Notes: generated from the letters alone by a model not told the origin. A DNA stretch of 64,000 nt from Texcoconibacillus texcoconensis (GCF_014202575.1 NZ_JACHHB010000006.1:1-64000), one strand, 5' to 3'. Positions 44,844 through 54,788 are shown, counted from the stretch's first letter. Numbers and translations are program-made.

Positions 44844-46514
44844 ATGAATATGAAAACGGCCATTCAGCACCATGTCCGCATCATATTTTTCCTTGTCATC
44901 ATCGCCACTAGCATCATCCCAACATACTCACAAGCTGCCGACACCGACAACGAAGTCCCGTTTCAGTTGTCGATCATGCACACCAACGATATCCACGGAC
45001 ACGTCGAACGTTTCCCACAACTCATCACAGCCAGCAACGAAGTACGCGCCAACCACCCAGACACACTACTACTACACGCAGGCGACATCTTCTCAGGCAC
45101 CCTTTACTTTCACATGTTTCACGCCCAAGCCGACCTTCTATTCATGAACCACATGTCATACGACGCCATGGGCTTAGGAAACCATGAATTCGACTTAGGA
45201 AGAAAAGAAGCTGGCCACCCAGAACTGGTTGACTTTATCAGCTCCGCCACCTTCCCAGTCGTTGCGTCGAATATCAACTTCACGACCGATCAAGGGCTTT
45301 CCAGAGTGTTTAAAGAAGGCGTCCATCATGAACCGGAAGCAGGCGCCATGTATGAAGGGATCATCAAAGAAGTTGCCGGTGAGAAGGTCGGTATTTTCGG
45401 CATCGATACAGAAACGACGAAAAACAGTTCGAGCCCTTATTACGTGTCGTTTCAAGATGAACTCGAATCAGCAGAAAAGATGGTCGAACAATTTGAAGCT
45501 GAAGGCGTTGATAAAATTATCGCTCTTACGCACATCGGTTTTGACGTTCATCCAGACGCTCGTAACGATTTGTCTTTAGCAGCAAACGTAGAAGGTATAG
45601 ATGTCATCGTCGGAGGACATAGCCATACAATTTTACAAGAACCGTATGTCGTCACAGAAAACGCAGCAGGCGAGGAGATGTCCCCAACTGTCATCGTGCA
45701 AGCAGGAGAGTACGGACAATACTTAGGACACGTTAACGTCGGCTTTGATGAAAACGGAGATGTCATTGATTACGACGGCCAGTTAATTGATGTGACAGAG
45801 AAAAAGCCAGACCCTGAAGCTATGGAGGTGCTTGAGCCATACGCAAAGCAAGTAGACAAAGTGAAAAATGAAAAAAGTGGCGGTGTTGCTATGCGTGATT
45901 TCCCTAATCCTCGTGTTAAAAGCGATGGGGAAGGCGAAAGCGTTCGTAATAGTGAGACAGCACTAGGAAATTTAATCACAGATGCGATGTTACACGAAGC
46001 GCAAGCTGTCGATCCTCAAGTAAGCATGGCTTTCATGAACGGAGGTAGTATCCGCGCTCCGATTGAAGCAGGTCCGATAACGATTGGTGAAATCATTGAA
46101 GCACAACCCTTCGGTAACACGTTAGCGGTGACCGCTCTTACAGGAAAGGAAATCAAAGCTGTGCTCGAGCAAAGCGTAAAAACGGCGCCACGTGAGAGTG
46201 GGCGCTTTTTACATGTTTCTGGACTTGCGTATACGTATGATCATGAAGCTGAAGTAGGAAGCCGTATTCAATCTGTACAAGTAAAGGATGGCGACAATGA
46301 GATGGCCATCGATGATGATCAAACGTACTATGTTGTCACAAACAACTTTCTTGCTTATGGTGGAGAAGGATATGACATCCTCGCCTCGGCATATGAACAA
46401 GGGCGCGTCAAAGATTTAGGCCTCAGCGATTGGGAAGTGTTGCGCGACTACGTTGCCGAATTAGGAGAAGTTGATACTACGGTTGAAGGGCGCATTATTG
46501 ATGTGGCGAAATGA
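44844..46514 (+). CDS. Secreted 5'-nucleotidase / UshA-family metallophosphatase
   Basis: A 556-residue exported enzyme with a signal peptide (IIFFLVIIATSIIPTYSQAAD). The metallophosphoesterase domain shows IMHTNDIHGHVERFP, LLLHAGDIFSGTLY, MGLGNHEFDLG and VIVGGHSHT, which bind two metal ions. The C-terminal nucleotidase domain shows FMNGGSIRAPIEAGPITIGE and NNFLAYGGEGYD. It hydrolyses extracellular nucleotides to nucleosides and phosphate. GGGGGCGAG precedes the ATG. No sortase or membrane anchor is seen at the C-terminus, so it is likely free or wall-associated. The first 450 bp are A/C-rich compared with the rest. Confidence 0.9.
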   Translation: MNMKTAIQHHVRIIFFLVIIATSIIPTYSQAADTDNEVPFQLSIMHTNDIHGHVERFPQLITASNEVRANHPDTLLLHAGDIFSGTLYFHMFHAQADLLFMNHMSYDAMGLGNHEFDLGRKEAGHPELVDFISSATFPVVASNINFTTDQGLSRVFKEGVHHEPEAGAMYEGIIKEVAGEKVGIFGIDTETTKNSSSPYYVSFQDELESAEKMVEQFEAEGVDKIIALTHIGFDVHPDARNDLSLAANVEGIDVIVGGHSHTILQEPYVVTENAAGEEMSPTVIVQAGEYGQYLGHVNVGFDENGDVIDYDGQLIDVTEKKPDPEAMEVLEPYAKQVDKVKNEKSGGVAMRDFPNPRVKSDGEGESVRNSETALGNLITDAMLHEAQAVDPQVSMAFMNGGSIRAPIEAGPITIGEIIEAQPFGNTLAVTALTGKEIKAVLEQSVKTAPRESGRFLHVSGLAYTYDHEAEVGSRIQSVQVKDGDNEMAIDDDQTYYVVTNNFLAYGGEGYDILASAYEQGRVKDLGLSDWEVLRDYVAELGEVDTTVEGRIIDVAK

Positions 46515-46528
46515 GACCTAGAATATAA

Positions 46529-46560
46529 ACCAGTTGCAATAGATGCAACTGGTTTTTTTG
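46529..46560 (+). terminator. Terminator after the nucleotidase gene
   Basis: ACCAGTTGCA pairs with TGCAACTGGT with a short loop and a T run. Confidence 0.85.
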
Positions 46561-46688
46561 AGTGGGAAAAAGTTATTGCTTAGAAGTAAGGGGGAGCCGT
46601 ACGAACAAAAAAAGCGATCAAACGGGTCATCAATAAGAGCAACAGCCCAAACCCGTCCACTCACCACAATTTATCATTGTACCGTACC

Positions 46689-46924
46689 TGTGCATAACTT
46701 TCCGATTTTAGCAAACGCATTCGATCCTTATATAAACAAATCCGTGGAAACTGTGTATAAATGAACGCAGTTATGCACAGTTTCGTATCTCATTTCCACT
46801 TATCCCCAGCATTAATAAATAAAAACAGAAAACTTATACACAAAAATCTGATTATTCACATCTGTTAACTCCAATTATCCACAAATTAGCGCCACTTGTG
46901 GATGATAGCGCTTTTTTATCCACA
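46689..46924. promoter_or_regulatory. DnaA-box cluster
   Basis: Within 236 bp there are seven exact TTATNCACA boxes. Plus strand: 46771 (TTATGCACA), 46834 (TTATACACA), 46852 (TTATTCACA), 46875 and 46916 (both TTATCCACA). Minus strand: 46689 (TTATGCACA) and 46752 (TTATACACA). One-mismatch boxes lie at 46800 and 46897. The region is AT-rich and non-coding. No dnaA or dnaN is adjacent, so it resembles the chromosomal DnaA-box clusters that titrate DnaA or control replication in Bacillus rather than oriC itself. Confidence 0.8.
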
Positions 46925-46967
46925 GCAATAGTCTGACTCCACGTTTTTTAACATCGTTTTCGTTCAT

Positions 46968-46983
46968 TGTGATACGAATCACT
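46968..46983 (+). promoter_or_regulatory. Fnr box upstream of the DUF1858/DUF438 pair
   Basis: TGTGATACGAATCACT matches TGTGA-N6-TCACA with one mismatch. Its centre is about 95 bp before the first gene. Confidence 0.65.
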
Positions 46984-47069
46984 AAAGATCAAAATATTCC
47001 GTGGTAAGCTGTTATTGAAAATAGTTATCAATCGCAATTGACATAAATAAAAAAACTGGAGGCGCTCAG

Positions 47070-47297
47070 ATGGAAAAGCAACTGTCACTAAAGCGTTCCG
47101 TTTATGAGTTAAGCACAGACTACCCAGAAATCATCGATATTATGGTGGAACTTGGATTTGAAAATATGACAAAGCCAGGCATGCTTCAATCCGTAGGGCG
47201 AGTGATGACGATCCCAAAAGGGTGTCGAGTCAAAAACATTCCTTTACAAAAAGTCACAGAAGCATTTCAGGCGAACGGGTTTACAATCATTGATTAG
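47070..47297 (+). CDS. DUF1858-domain protein
   Basis: A 75-residue protein (LKRSVYELSTDYPEIIDIMV, ELGFENMTKPGMLQSVGRVM, TIPKGCRVKNIPLQKVTEAF) matching the DUF1858 module found at the N-terminus of ScdA/RIC-type iron-sulfur repair proteins and with DUF438 proteins. It has one Cys. GGAGGCG precedes the ATG, and it lies 12 bp before the DUF438 gene, forming a two-gene operon. An Fnr box upstream suggests expression without oxygen. Its exact function is unknown. Confidence 0.75.
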   Translation: MEKQLSLKRSVYELSTDYPEIIDIMVELGFENMTKPGMLQSVGRVMTIPKGCRVKNIPLQKVTEAFQANGFTIID

Positions 47298-47309
47298 GGA
47301 GGCTTTATC

Positions 47310-48542
47310 ATGAGTGAATTAATTAACAATCGTAAAGCGAAGAAAAACGAAACGAGTGAACGTCAAGCCTTATTAAAAGAAATCATTAAAGAATTGCACG
47401 ATGGCAAAAACGTTGACGACGTTAAGGCAAAATTCGAAGAAGCGATCGAAGAAGTGAGCGTTAGCGAAATTTCCCAAATGGAACAATCATTAATGGAAGA
47501 AGAAGGCATCCCTGTCGAAGAGGTACAACGCCTCTGCTCTGTCCATACCGAAGTGTTCAAAGGATCGATCGAAGAGATTCACGAATCAGAAGCTTTAGGG
47601 CAAGAACCAGGTCACCCCGTGCATACCTTTGTTTTGGAAAATAAAGAAATTGATCCGCTCGTCAATTTCCGTTTATCTTTGCACAAAGACCAATTTGTGC
47701 GAGAAGCAAATGAAGAGACCGTTCAGAAACTGATCGACGATTTAACGAGTTTATTAGAAATTGGAAAGCATTATGAACGAAAAGAAAACTTATTGTTACC
47801 ATATCTAGAGAAGTATGGTATCCATGGCCCGACGCAAGTGATGTGGGGTGTGGATGACAGGATTCGTGCAGCGATGAAGAAAGCGCGTCTTGAACTTATG
47901 GATGGTGAGTGGACGCATGAAGATATGGTGAGTCAGCTTGAATGGGTCATTAAAGAAGTGTCGGATATGATCTTTAAAGAGGAGAATATTTTGCTTCCGA
48001 TGGCGTTGCAGCATTTGACGGAAGATGAGTGGATTGAGATTGAGGCGGAGAGTGATGAGCTTGGCTATTGCTTTATTGAAGCGCCGCAAGCTTGGAAGCC
48101 AAAGCGGGAACGAGTGCAAACGGAGCGTACGTTAGACGAGGGGATCGTTCGTATGGAAACAGGGACGGTGTCGATTAAGCAGTTGGAGTTGATTATGAAT
48201 CATCTTCCGATCGACTTGACGTTTATTGATGATCAGGATATTTTCCGTTACTTCTCACACGGGAAAGATCGCATTTTCCATCGGTCAACAGCGCAACTTG
48301 GCCGTACGGTGCAAAACTGTCATCCACCGCAAAGTGTGCATATCGTCAATCAAATTCTAGAAGACTTTAAATCTGGGAAAAAAGATAGCGAAGACTTTTG
48401 GATTCCTTTGAAAGATAAGTATGTGTTGATTCGTTATTTTGCGGTGCGTGATGAAGAGGGAACGTACCTTGGTACGTTAGAATTTACGCAAAACATCGCG
48501 CCAATTCAGGAAATTGAAGGGGAAAAGCGTTTAATGTCATAA
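47310..48542 (+). CDS. DUF438 / hemerythrin-like / PAS-domain protein
   Basis: A 410-residue protein with three parts. The N-terminal DUF438 segment is RQALLKEIIKELHDGKNVDD and VEEVQRLCSVHTEVFKGSIE. The middle hemerythrin-like helical bundle carries metal-ligand candidates (HYERKENLLLPYLEKYG, MIFKEENILLPMALQHLTED). The C-terminal PAS-like domain is IDLTFIDDQDIFRYFSHG and VRDEEGTYLGTLEFTQNI. Hemerythrin domains bind oxygen, NO or diiron. It probably senses or repairs oxidative or nitrosative iron damage with its DUF1858 partner. GGGAGGC precedes the ATG; the operon ends in a strong terminator. Confidence 0.85.
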   Translation: MSELINNRKAKKNETSERQALLKEIIKELHDGKNVDDVKAKFEEAIEEVSVSEISQMEQSLMEEEGIPVEEVQRLCSVHTEVFKGSIEEIHESEALGQEPGHPVHTFVLENKEIDPLVNFRLSLHKDQFVREANEETVQKLIDDLTSLLEIGKHYERKENLLLPYLEKYGIHGPTQVMWGVDDRIRAAMKKARLELMDGEWTHEDMVSQLEWVIKEVSDMIFKEENILLPMALQHLTEDEWIEIEAESDELGYCFIEAPQAWKPKRERVQTERTLDEGIVRMETGTVSIKQLELIMNHLPIDLTFIDDQDIFRYFSHGKDRIFHRSTAQLGRTVQNCHPPQSVHIVNQILEDFKSGKKDSEDFWIPLKDKYVLIRYFAVRDEEGTYLGTLEFTQNIAPIQEIEGEKRLMS

Positions 48543-48595
48543 GTGTTGCAGTTAAACGCTATGAGTTGAACAGGTCTATATATCTAGTATGAAAG

Positions 48596-48649
48596 GGAAA
48601 ACCATTCGCTCGTAGGTCATTCTACCTCGTGGGATGGTTTTCCTTTTTT
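48596..48649 (+). terminator. Terminator after the DUF438 gene
   Basis: GGAAAACCAT pairs with ATGGTTTTCC followed by six T. Confidence 0.85.
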
Positions 48650-48726
48650 AATTGTGACAGTTTTGTGTATAAGGAGGGAAATGTCGATTAAACAATCAAA
48701 ATGTCGTTTTATTTATGATATGTTAA

Positions 48727-48753
48727 TAAAGTTGTTGATAGATAAGATGATAA
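48727..48753 (+). promoter_or_regulatory. Possible SigD promoter of the chemoreceptor
   Basis: TAAA, 15 bp, then GATGATAA (consensus GCCGATAA, two mismatches), about 60 bp before the chemoreceptor start. Confidence 0.4.
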
Positions 48754-48814
48754 GGCGTGGGAATATCACCCTAACCTTATCACTTTTTTGATTTAGACGT
48801 AGGGGGAGTACGAA

Positions 48815-50503
48815 GTGAAAATTAAAGGAAAATTATTAGTTTCTTATGCGATTTTAATAGGCGTGCTAGCTGTGATTATTTTTCTCACGCTCTATGGGAC
48901 AACGACGGTGCAGGAGAATGTTCATGAGTTGTATGAAGACCGCGTCGTTCCATTAACGGAGCTTGCAGAAATGAATCGGTTAGCTGAAAATACACGTGTA
49001 CAAATGGTCACGTCTGTCTTGGATGAAGAAGAGGAACCGACATATATAGCTGAAGAAAATCTAAAACAAATTAATGCAATCATTGATCGTTATGAAGGGC
49101 ATTTGACAAGAGTCGATCATCAGGAACTGTTTGAAAGCTTCGCGACTTCTTGGGGAGATTTTGCTGTCATTGTTGAAAATAATATTCAACTTGTCCGTAA
49201 CAATGAATATGATCAGGCGCATTCAGGATTACAAGATGGGGGCATTCCGTTCAATCAAGCAAGTGTTGCTTTAGAAGAGCTGATTGTTCTTAACGAAAGC
49301 ATTTCTGAAGAAGTTTACGAAGACAGTCGCACAATGTATGAGTCGATGTTCATGTTTAGTTCGATAGCGGCGCTTCTCGTCGTTGTAGCAGCGATTATTT
49401 ATGCGTTTTCTCAAGGGCAACGCTTAGTTCGACCACTCCGAGCGCTTCAAACACACACGGAAAAAGTTGCCCAAGGGGATCTGACGACAGACCCTTCACA
49501 TTTAACAGGACGAAATGATGAAATTGGGGACTTGGCGAGGAACTTCGATGACATGATGAGTAATTTACATGAAATGGTCTCTGAAGTGATACAGTCATCC
49601 GAACAAGTCGCAGCAACATCTGAGCAATTAATGGCGAGCGCCCAAGAGTCGCGAGCAGCATCAGATGAAATGACAAATTCTATTGTTACTGTATCTGAAG
49701 GGGCGCAAAAGCAGGCTGACACTGTAGAGAAAACGAAACAACGGTCTGATCAAGTTAGCAAAGGGAACAAGGAGATACTAGAACAATTAGAAAATGTGAA
49801 AACTTCCGGTCGTCAAGCTAATGACATATCCCAACAAGGTAACGAAATGATTTCTGAAACGATGGAAAAAATGAAAGAGATCGATTCGAAGAATGAAAAC
49901 CTCGCAATGGTGATCTCACAATTAACGAAACAATCTTCAGAAATCGGTGACATTATTAATGTGATTACAAATATTGCTGAACAGACGAATTTATTGGCGC
50001 TAAATGCGGCGATTGAAGCGTCTCGTGCTGGTGAGCACGGAAAAGGATTTGCAGTCGTTGCAGATGAAGTTCGTAAACTTGCAGAAGAATCATCAACATC
50101 AGCTGCAAAGATTCGAGAGAAAATTTCCACAATACAAAAAGATATGGAACAAGCCGAGCGGAGTATGGACGACAGCCAGGAAAAATCGAAACAAGGTCGT
50201 ACATCGATGCAAGAAGCAGACCAAGCATTTCGAGATATTTTAGAAGCAATTCAGGTGGTCAATAAAAGTGTGGCAGAAACATTACGTGTATCTTCAGCAA
50301 TGACCGAATCGACACAGGCAATGAACAAGGATATGGATGTCATTGCCAAGCAATCGAGTGAATTTACCGAGAGTGCTGAGCAAGTCGCTGCAGGTGCTGA
50401 AGAACAAAACGCATCGATGGATGAAATTACAAGTGCTTCAGAATCCCTTGCCAAACGTGCGGAGTCATTACAACAATATACGAACCGCTTTACTGTGAAA
50501 TAA
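48815..50503 (+). CDS. Methyl-accepting chemotaxis protein
   Basis: A 562-residue transmembrane chemoreceptor. Helix TM1 ([20 protein letters not shown]) is followed by a four-helix-bundle type sensor of about 150 residues, then TM2 ([18 protein letters not shown]), a HAMP domain ([20 protein letters not shown]) and the signalling hairpin. The hairpin tip reads [20 protein letters not shown] then [20 protein letters not shown], which binds CheA and CheW. The ligand is unknown. GGGGGAG precedes the GTG start. It is monocistronic and may have a SigD promoter. Confidence 0.92.
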   Translation: MKIKGKLLVSYAILIGVLAVIIFLTLYGTTTVQENVHELYEDRVVPLTELAEMNRLAENTRVQMVTSVLDEEEEPTYIAEENLKQINAIIDRYEGHLTRVDHQELFESFATSWGDFAVIVENNIQLVRNNEYDQAHSGLQDGGIPFNQASVALEELIVLNESISEEVYEDSRTMYESMFMFSSIAALLVVVAAIIYAFSQGQRLVRPLRALQTHTEKVAQGDLTTDPSHLTGRNDEIGDLARNFDDMMSNLHEMVSEVIQSSEQVAATSEQLMASAQESRAASDEMTNSIVTVSEGAQKQADTVEKTKQRSDQVSKGNKEILEQLENVKTSGRQANDISQQGNEMISETMEKMKEIDSKNENLAMVISQLTKQSSEIGDIINVITNIAEQTNLLALNAAIEASRAGEHGKGFAVVADEVRKLAEESSTSAAKIREKISTIQKDMEQAERSMDDSQEKSKQGRTSMQEADQAFRDILEAIQVVNKSVAETLRVSSAMTESTQAMNKDMDVIAKQSSEFTESAEQVAAGAEEQNASMDEITSASESLAKRAESLQQYTNRFTVK

Positions 50504-50724
50504 ATGTTTACGAATTGAATCTAAGGTTTCATGTGTCAAACCATGCGACACCGGTTCTTGAACATGAATGCGTTTCTGTCCTATGATTTTTCATCATTTT
50601 ACATGATATTGGAAGGGGCTTCTAATATTAATTATCCCCGTGAATAAGCGCAATGGTGTATAATTAAAAGTAATATGATAATGTTAGAGACAAGTTTATG
50701 ATTTTCCTAGAACGGGGTGGAAAG

Positions 50725-51414
50725 ATGGAACCGTTATTAGCACGTTTAGAATCTCATGATTATGACATGTTGATGGCTAATGCAAAAAAAATCCATGTTC
50801 CTGCCGGAAATTACGTTTTCGTTGAAGGTGGGCAAGCGAAACGTATTTTCTTTATTAGTCGAGGGACAGTTCGTGTTTTTAAAGAAATGCTCCCTGATAA
50901 AGAGATCACCGTATTTGTACGTGGGATGATGGATTGTATTGGTGAAATCGGCATCTTTAGTGGGGCGACGTATTCAAACTCGGCGCAAGCGATGGAAGAT
51001 ACGGATCTTTACTATATTGAGAAGGCAGATATGGAAGTGTTGATGGAGCAAAATGGTCGTTTAGGTTTGCAATTTACGAAATGGGTGTCAGAGGCCCTTG
51101 AAGCGAGCAAAGCGAAGTTGCGGGATTACCTCGTTTTTGGTTCGGAAGGAGCGGTTGCTTCATTTTTTATTCGCGCCAAAAATATGTATGGAAAACAAAT
51201 GCCCGATGGTGTTCTCATTAAAGAGCAGTTTGCCGTGCAAGATATTAGTAAACACTTAGGGATTTCTCGGGAAACAGTGAGTCGAATTTTAAGTAAATGG
51301 CGTGACAAAGGCGTGGTTGAAAAAAGAAATCGTTATTACTTTATTAAAGACATTGATTTCTTTCGTGATCTGCTCGTTTGTGAAACATGCGGTGTACAAA
51401 ACTGTATTATTTAG
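50725..51414 (+). CDS. fnr: Fnr, oxygen-responsive transcription regulator
   Basis: A 229-residue Crp/Fnr-family regulator. The cNMP-type sensor barrel includes IFFISRGTVRVFKEM and GEIGIFSGATYSNSAQAMED. The winged helix reads QFAVQDISKHLGISRETVSR. The C-terminus carries Cys219, Cys222 and Cys227 (VCETCGVQNC), the C-x2-C-x4-C iron-sulfur ligand set of Bacillus Fnr; enterobacterial Fnr has its cysteines at the N-terminus instead. It activates anaerobic genes when the 4Fe-4S cluster is intact. ATG 50725 follows GGGGTGG; an ATG 27 bp earlier is in frame but has no ribosome site. Likely targets in this window are both narK genes and the DUF1858 operon. Confidence 0.92.
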   Translation: MEPLLARLESHDYDMLMANAKKIHVPAGNYVFVEGGQAKRIFFISRGTVRVFKEMLPDKEITVFVRGMMDCIGEIGIFSGATYSNSAQAMEDTDLYYIEKADMEVLMEQNGRLGLQFTKWVSEALEASKAKLRDYLVFGSEGAVASFFIRAKNMYGKQMPDGVLIKEQFAVQDISKHLGISRETVSRILSKWRDKGVVEKRNRYYFIKDIDFFRDLLVCETCGVQNCII

Positions 51415-51429
51415 AAAAATAATTTACGA

Positions 51430-51455
51430 AGGCGCCATAAGAGGCGTCTTTTTTA
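51430..51455 (+). terminator. Terminator after fnr
   Basis: AGGCGCC pairs with GGCGTCT (one wobble) around ATAAGA, followed by T5. Confidence 0.65.
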
Positions 51456-51470
51456 ATGATGTATTTTTGT

Positions 51471-51497
51471 TGAAAAATAGTAAAAAAAGGCCGATAA
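51471..51497 (+). promoter_or_regulatory. SigD-type promoter of hemAT
   Basis: TGAA, 15 bp, then GCCGATAA, matching the SigD consensus TAAA-N15-GCCGATAA with one mismatch. The start codon is about 107 bp downstream. Confidence 0.65.
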
Positions 51498-51603
51498 TGT
51501 AATTATTAACACTATGTAAATGAAATAAAATGCGATGGACGAGAGAATACATACATAAACCTCTCTTGTTGTCGTTTATAATGAAGGCGGTGTTTCGGTC
51601 GTA

Positions 51604-52911
51604 ATGAGCCCTATTGGATTTCTTCAAAAGAAAAAGTCCAAGAAAGAGGAAAGTCTCTCGCAAATGAGTGAACAACAGGAAGTATTTATTGATTTTGATA
51701 CAGAAGATTTTAGCGAAGAGTTATCTTTGATTGGATTGACAGAAGCAGATTTAAGAATCGTTAAGCAAATGAAACCAGTATTGCAGAAACATTTAGATGA
51801 ATTGAGTGAAGCTTTTTATGGACGTCTGTTAGCCAACGAACATTTGAAACATATTATTGAAAAACATAGTCGTATTGACCGCTTAAAACAAACATTAGCT
51901 CAACATATTATCGAAATGTTTAACTGTGAGTTCAATCAATCGTATATCGAAAAGCGACTCACGATTGCTCGGGTACATTTTCAAATTGGCTTAGAACCTA
52001 AATGGTACATCGGAGCTTTTCAATTATTGCAAAGTCGGATAATAGATGTTGCATATGATTCGATTGAAAGTAAAGAGGATTTTAAGTGTTTTGTAAGCGC
52101 TGTAACCAAAGTGTTCAATTTTGAACAACAATTAGTTTTAGAGGAAGGCTACAATCAAAATCGAAAAGCCTTTGAGGAAAAAGATAGCATAAGAGATCAA
52201 TTAAAAGGGCAAATCTCAGAAACTGTCACTTCATTGGCAGCCGTTAGTGAAGAAACAAGTGCCTCTATGGAAGAGCTCGCTTCAAGTAGTGATGAGATGT
52301 TAGGAACTGTGAATAAAACGGAAGAACAATCAAAGAAAACGCAAAAACTTGCTCAAGATGGCTTTGACAAAATGGATCAGCTTAACCAAAGAATTAAGCA
52401 GATTCAAGATAACGCGCAAAATCTGCAAGAAACGGTTGCAAATCTTCAACACTCCTCAATGAAGATTGAAGAAGTCGTCAATCTGGTTAAAGATATTGCT
52501 GATAAAACGAACCTTCTAGCATTAAATTCAGCCATTGAAGCTGCTAGAGCGGGCGAACACGGGAAAGGATTTGCGGTGGTTGCTGATGAAGTAAGAAAGT
52601 TAGCTGAACAAACGAAAGATTCAGCTGAAAAGATTACTGGTTTCATTGGGGAAAACCATCATCATATGGCGGAAGTCGTTTCTACGCTAAATGACGTCGA
52701 TCAAAGTGTGGAAGATGGGAACGAAGATTTCGTTGTCACAAGAGACGTGTTCAAGGGAATTGTATCTTCGATGGATGAAAGTATCTCTTATATTGACGAG
52801 GTCGTTGCTGAAATTCAAACTTTATCAGCAGGGGTCAATCAGATTACATCCTCAACTGAGACTTTATCGGAAACGACAGAAAGACTAAATCAAACAACGA
52901 AACAGTTTTAA
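51604..52911 (+). CDS. hemAT: HemAT heme-based aerotaxis transducer
   Basis: A 435-residue soluble chemoreceptor with an N-terminal globin-coupled sensor domain. It includes [20 protein letters not shown] and [20 protein letters not shown] with the proximal heme His. There is no membrane segment. The C-terminal signalling hairpin has [20 protein letters not shown] then [20 protein letters not shown] at its tip. It binds oxygen and signals to CheA for aerotaxis. Placement directly after fnr joins the two oxygen sensors. A SigD-type promoter supports motility control. ATG 51604 follows a modest GGCGGTG site; later ATG 51664 is also possible. Confidence 0.92.
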   Translation: MSPIGFLQKKKSKKEESLSQMSEQQEVFIDFDTEDFSEELSLIGLTEADLRIVKQMKPVLQKHLDELSEAFYGRLLANEHLKHIIEKHSRIDRLKQTLAQHIIEMFNCEFNQSYIEKRLTIARVHFQIGLEPKWYIGAFQLLQSRIIDVAYDSIESKEDFKCFVSAVTKVFNFEQQLVLEEGYNQNRKAFEEKDSIRDQLKGQISETVTSLAAVSEETSASMEELASSSDEMLGTVNKTEEQSKKTQKLAQDGFDKMDQLNQRIKQIQDNAQNLQETVANLQHSSMKIEEVVNLVKDIADKTNLLALNSAIEAARAGEHGKGFAVVADEVRKLAEQTKDSAEKITGFIGENHHHMAEVVSTLNDVDQSVEDGNEDFVVTRDVFKGIVSSMDESISYIDEVVAEIQTLSAGVNQITSSTETLSETTERLNQTTKQF

Positions 52912-52927
52912 CGACGATTTGATATAT

Positions 52928-52966
52928 ACTGCAGAGGTGGATGTTGCGTTCACTCTGCAGTTTTTT
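52928..52966 (+). terminator. Terminator after hemAT
   Basis: ACTGCAGAG pairs with CTCTGCAGT, followed by a T run. Confidence 0.8.
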
Positions 52967-53025
52967 ATGTTTAAGCGCTCCTCTAATTTTGCTGAAAATA
53001 AGTGTAAGTAAAATACCAAAAACCA

Positions 53026-53099
53026 CTGTGACATCTGTCACGAAAACGAACTTATTATTTACATCGGTGTGACATTTGTATTAATGTGATCATTGTCAC
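53026..53099 (+). promoter_or_regulatory. Two Fnr boxes upstream of the second narK
   Basis: TGTGACATCTGTCACG (53026-53041) and TGTGATCATTGTCACT (53084-53099) each match TGTGA-N6-TCACA with one mismatch. They are 58 bp apart, about 5.5 helical turns, ahead of the NarK-type gene at 53229. Confidence 0.7.
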
Positions 53100-53228
53100 T
53101 TTATTTCAAACAAAAAACTTGCTTAAATAAGAGTGCATTTCATCATTTAGCAAGTATTGGGGTTTGCTAGGTGGGGGATAATGAAAACTTTGTGATTACT
53201 TGAACATGATTTGAGGGGGAGTGAGGAA

Positions 53229-54740
53229 ATGAGACCAAATGAAGTGATGGATGTAAAAAATGAACAAATTCGTACGTTACATCTAACTTGGATTGCGTTT
53301 TTCGTATCGTTTTTTGCTTGGTTTAATATGGCGCCACTATCGGCGTCAATGGTGGAGTCGGAAGGGTGGCTCACGAGTGGCCACTTAGAAGCGCTAGCGA
53401 TTGTGAACCTAGCGTTGACGATACCAGCTCGTGTTGTGATTGGTGCGCTTTTAGATAAATATGGACCGCGTCTTGTGTTTTCGTGGTTACTCATTATTAT
53501 GTCTGTACCGGTGTTTATGTTTGCATTCGGTACGTCATGGATGCAGTTATTAATTGCTCGTTTGTTTATTAGTTGTATTGGAGCGAGTTTTGTCGTTGGG
53601 ATCCGCATGGTATCAGAATGGTTCCCACCGAAAAAAGTTGGTTTTGCAGAAGGTTTTTACGCAGGATTCGGGAATTTTGGTTCAGCGGCAGGTGCGATGA
53701 TTTTGCCGTGGGTGGCATTACAATTTTTCGGTGGAGATGATGGTTGGCGTTATGCGATCGCTTTTACCGGTCTCGTTTCTCTCGTTTACGGGTTTATTTA
53801 TATGTTTACGGTTCGTGATACACCAGAAGGAAAGACGTTTCACCGTGCTAAAAACGTTTCAGCAATGGAAGTTAGCTCTTATAAAGATCTCGTGCAATTG
53901 ATCATTTGGACGATTCCGCTGAACGGTGCACTTGCGGTACTAGCTTGGCGTTTGATGGATATGGGCTTTTTGTCCGCAAGTGCTTGGTATGGGATTATCG
54001 CAGTTTTAGTCGTTGCAACGGTGTATCAAATTGTACAAATTTTACGTGTTAACTTGCCAATTTTGCGGCGCGGCGTACCAGAGGACGATCGTTACAATTT
54101 TAATAACGTAGCAGCACTGAATACGACATATTTTGCGAACTTTGGTGCAGAACTTGCGATTATATCAATGTTACCGATCTTCTTCTTAACGACATTTGAC
54201 TTAACACCGACAACAGCCGGGCTCGTTGCTTCATCGTTTGCATTTGTTAACTTGTTTGCCCGTCCCGTCGGTGGTTGGTTATCGGATCGCATGGGGAACC
54301 GTAGAGTCACAATGCTCATTTATATGATTGGAATCAGTATCGGTTTATTCGCAATGGCTGGAATCAACTCCGGATGGCCGCTGATTTTGGCGATTCTTGT
54401 CACATTGTTAACGTCACTGTTTATCCAAGGCGCAGAGGGTGCAACTTTTGCGATTATCCCATTTGTGAAAAAGCGTTTGACCGGTCAAGTGTCTGGTATG
54501 GCCGGTGCTTATGGGAACGTCGGGTCTGTTATCTATTTGACGATTTATACATTTGTCACGCCGACACAGTTCTTTATGATTTTAGGTGCTGGCGCATTGT
54601 TTAGCTTTGTCTACTGTTACTTCTTCTTAGAAGAACCAGAAGGATCTTTCGCAGACGATTATCAAGTATCATCTGTTGATTTAAAACAACAAGAGATTGA
54701 CCTCCAAGAACCAAAACCAATTCAAGGACAAAAAATTTGA
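53229..54740 (+). CDS. narK: Second NarK-type nitrate/nitrite antiporter
   Basis: A 503-residue major-facilitator protein with about 12 helices: LTWIAFFVSFFAWFNMAPL, GALLDKYGPRLVFSWLLI, GFYAGFGNFGSAAGAMILPW (nitrate signature region), and FARPVGGWLSDRMGNRRVTM. It is a different subtype from the protein encoded at 25527, being longer with an extended central loop and C-terminal tail. It moves nitrate in and nitrite out. ATG 53229 follows GGGGGAGTGAGG; TTG 53211 in frame has no site. Two Fnr boxes upstream indicate strong anaerobic control. No narGHJI is present in the window. Confidence 0.88.
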   Translation: MRPNEVMDVKNEQIRTLHLTWIAFFVSFFAWFNMAPLSASMVESEGWLTSGHLEALAIVNLALTIPARVVIGALLDKYGPRLVFSWLLIIMSVPVFMFAFGTSWMQLLIARLFISCIGASFVVGIRMVSEWFPPKKVGFAEGFYAGFGNFGSAAGAMILPWVALQFFGGDDGWRYAIAFTGLVSLVYGFIYMFTVRDTPEGKTFHRAKNVSAMEVSSYKDLVQLIIWTIPLNGALAVLAWRLMDMGFLSASAWYGIIAVLVVATVYQIVQILRVNLPILRRGVPEDDRYNFNNVAALNTTYFANFGAELAIISMLPIFFLTTFDLTPTTAGLVASSFAFVNLFARPVGGWLSDRMGNRRVTMLIYMIGISIGLFAMAGINSGWPLILAILVTLLTSLFIQGAEGATFAIIPFVKKRLTGQVSGMAGAYGNVGSVIYLTIYTFVTPTQFFMILGAGALFSFVYCYFFLEEPEGSFADDYQVSSVDLKQQEIDLQEPKPIQGQKI

Positions 54741-54750
54741 AGATAAAGTC

Positions 54751-54788
54751 AAATCCTGTGCGGAGGTGAGCCGTACAGGATTTTTTTT
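54751..54788 (+). terminator. Terminator after the second narK
   Basis: AAATCCTGT pairs with ACAGGATTT, followed by a T run. Confidence 0.85.

Noticed and set aside
46543-46764. A 73-codon frame across the start of the DnaA-box cluster
   Set aside because: It begins inside the nucleotidase terminator, lacks a ribosome site and has no protein-like features; the DNA is better explained by DnaA boxes.
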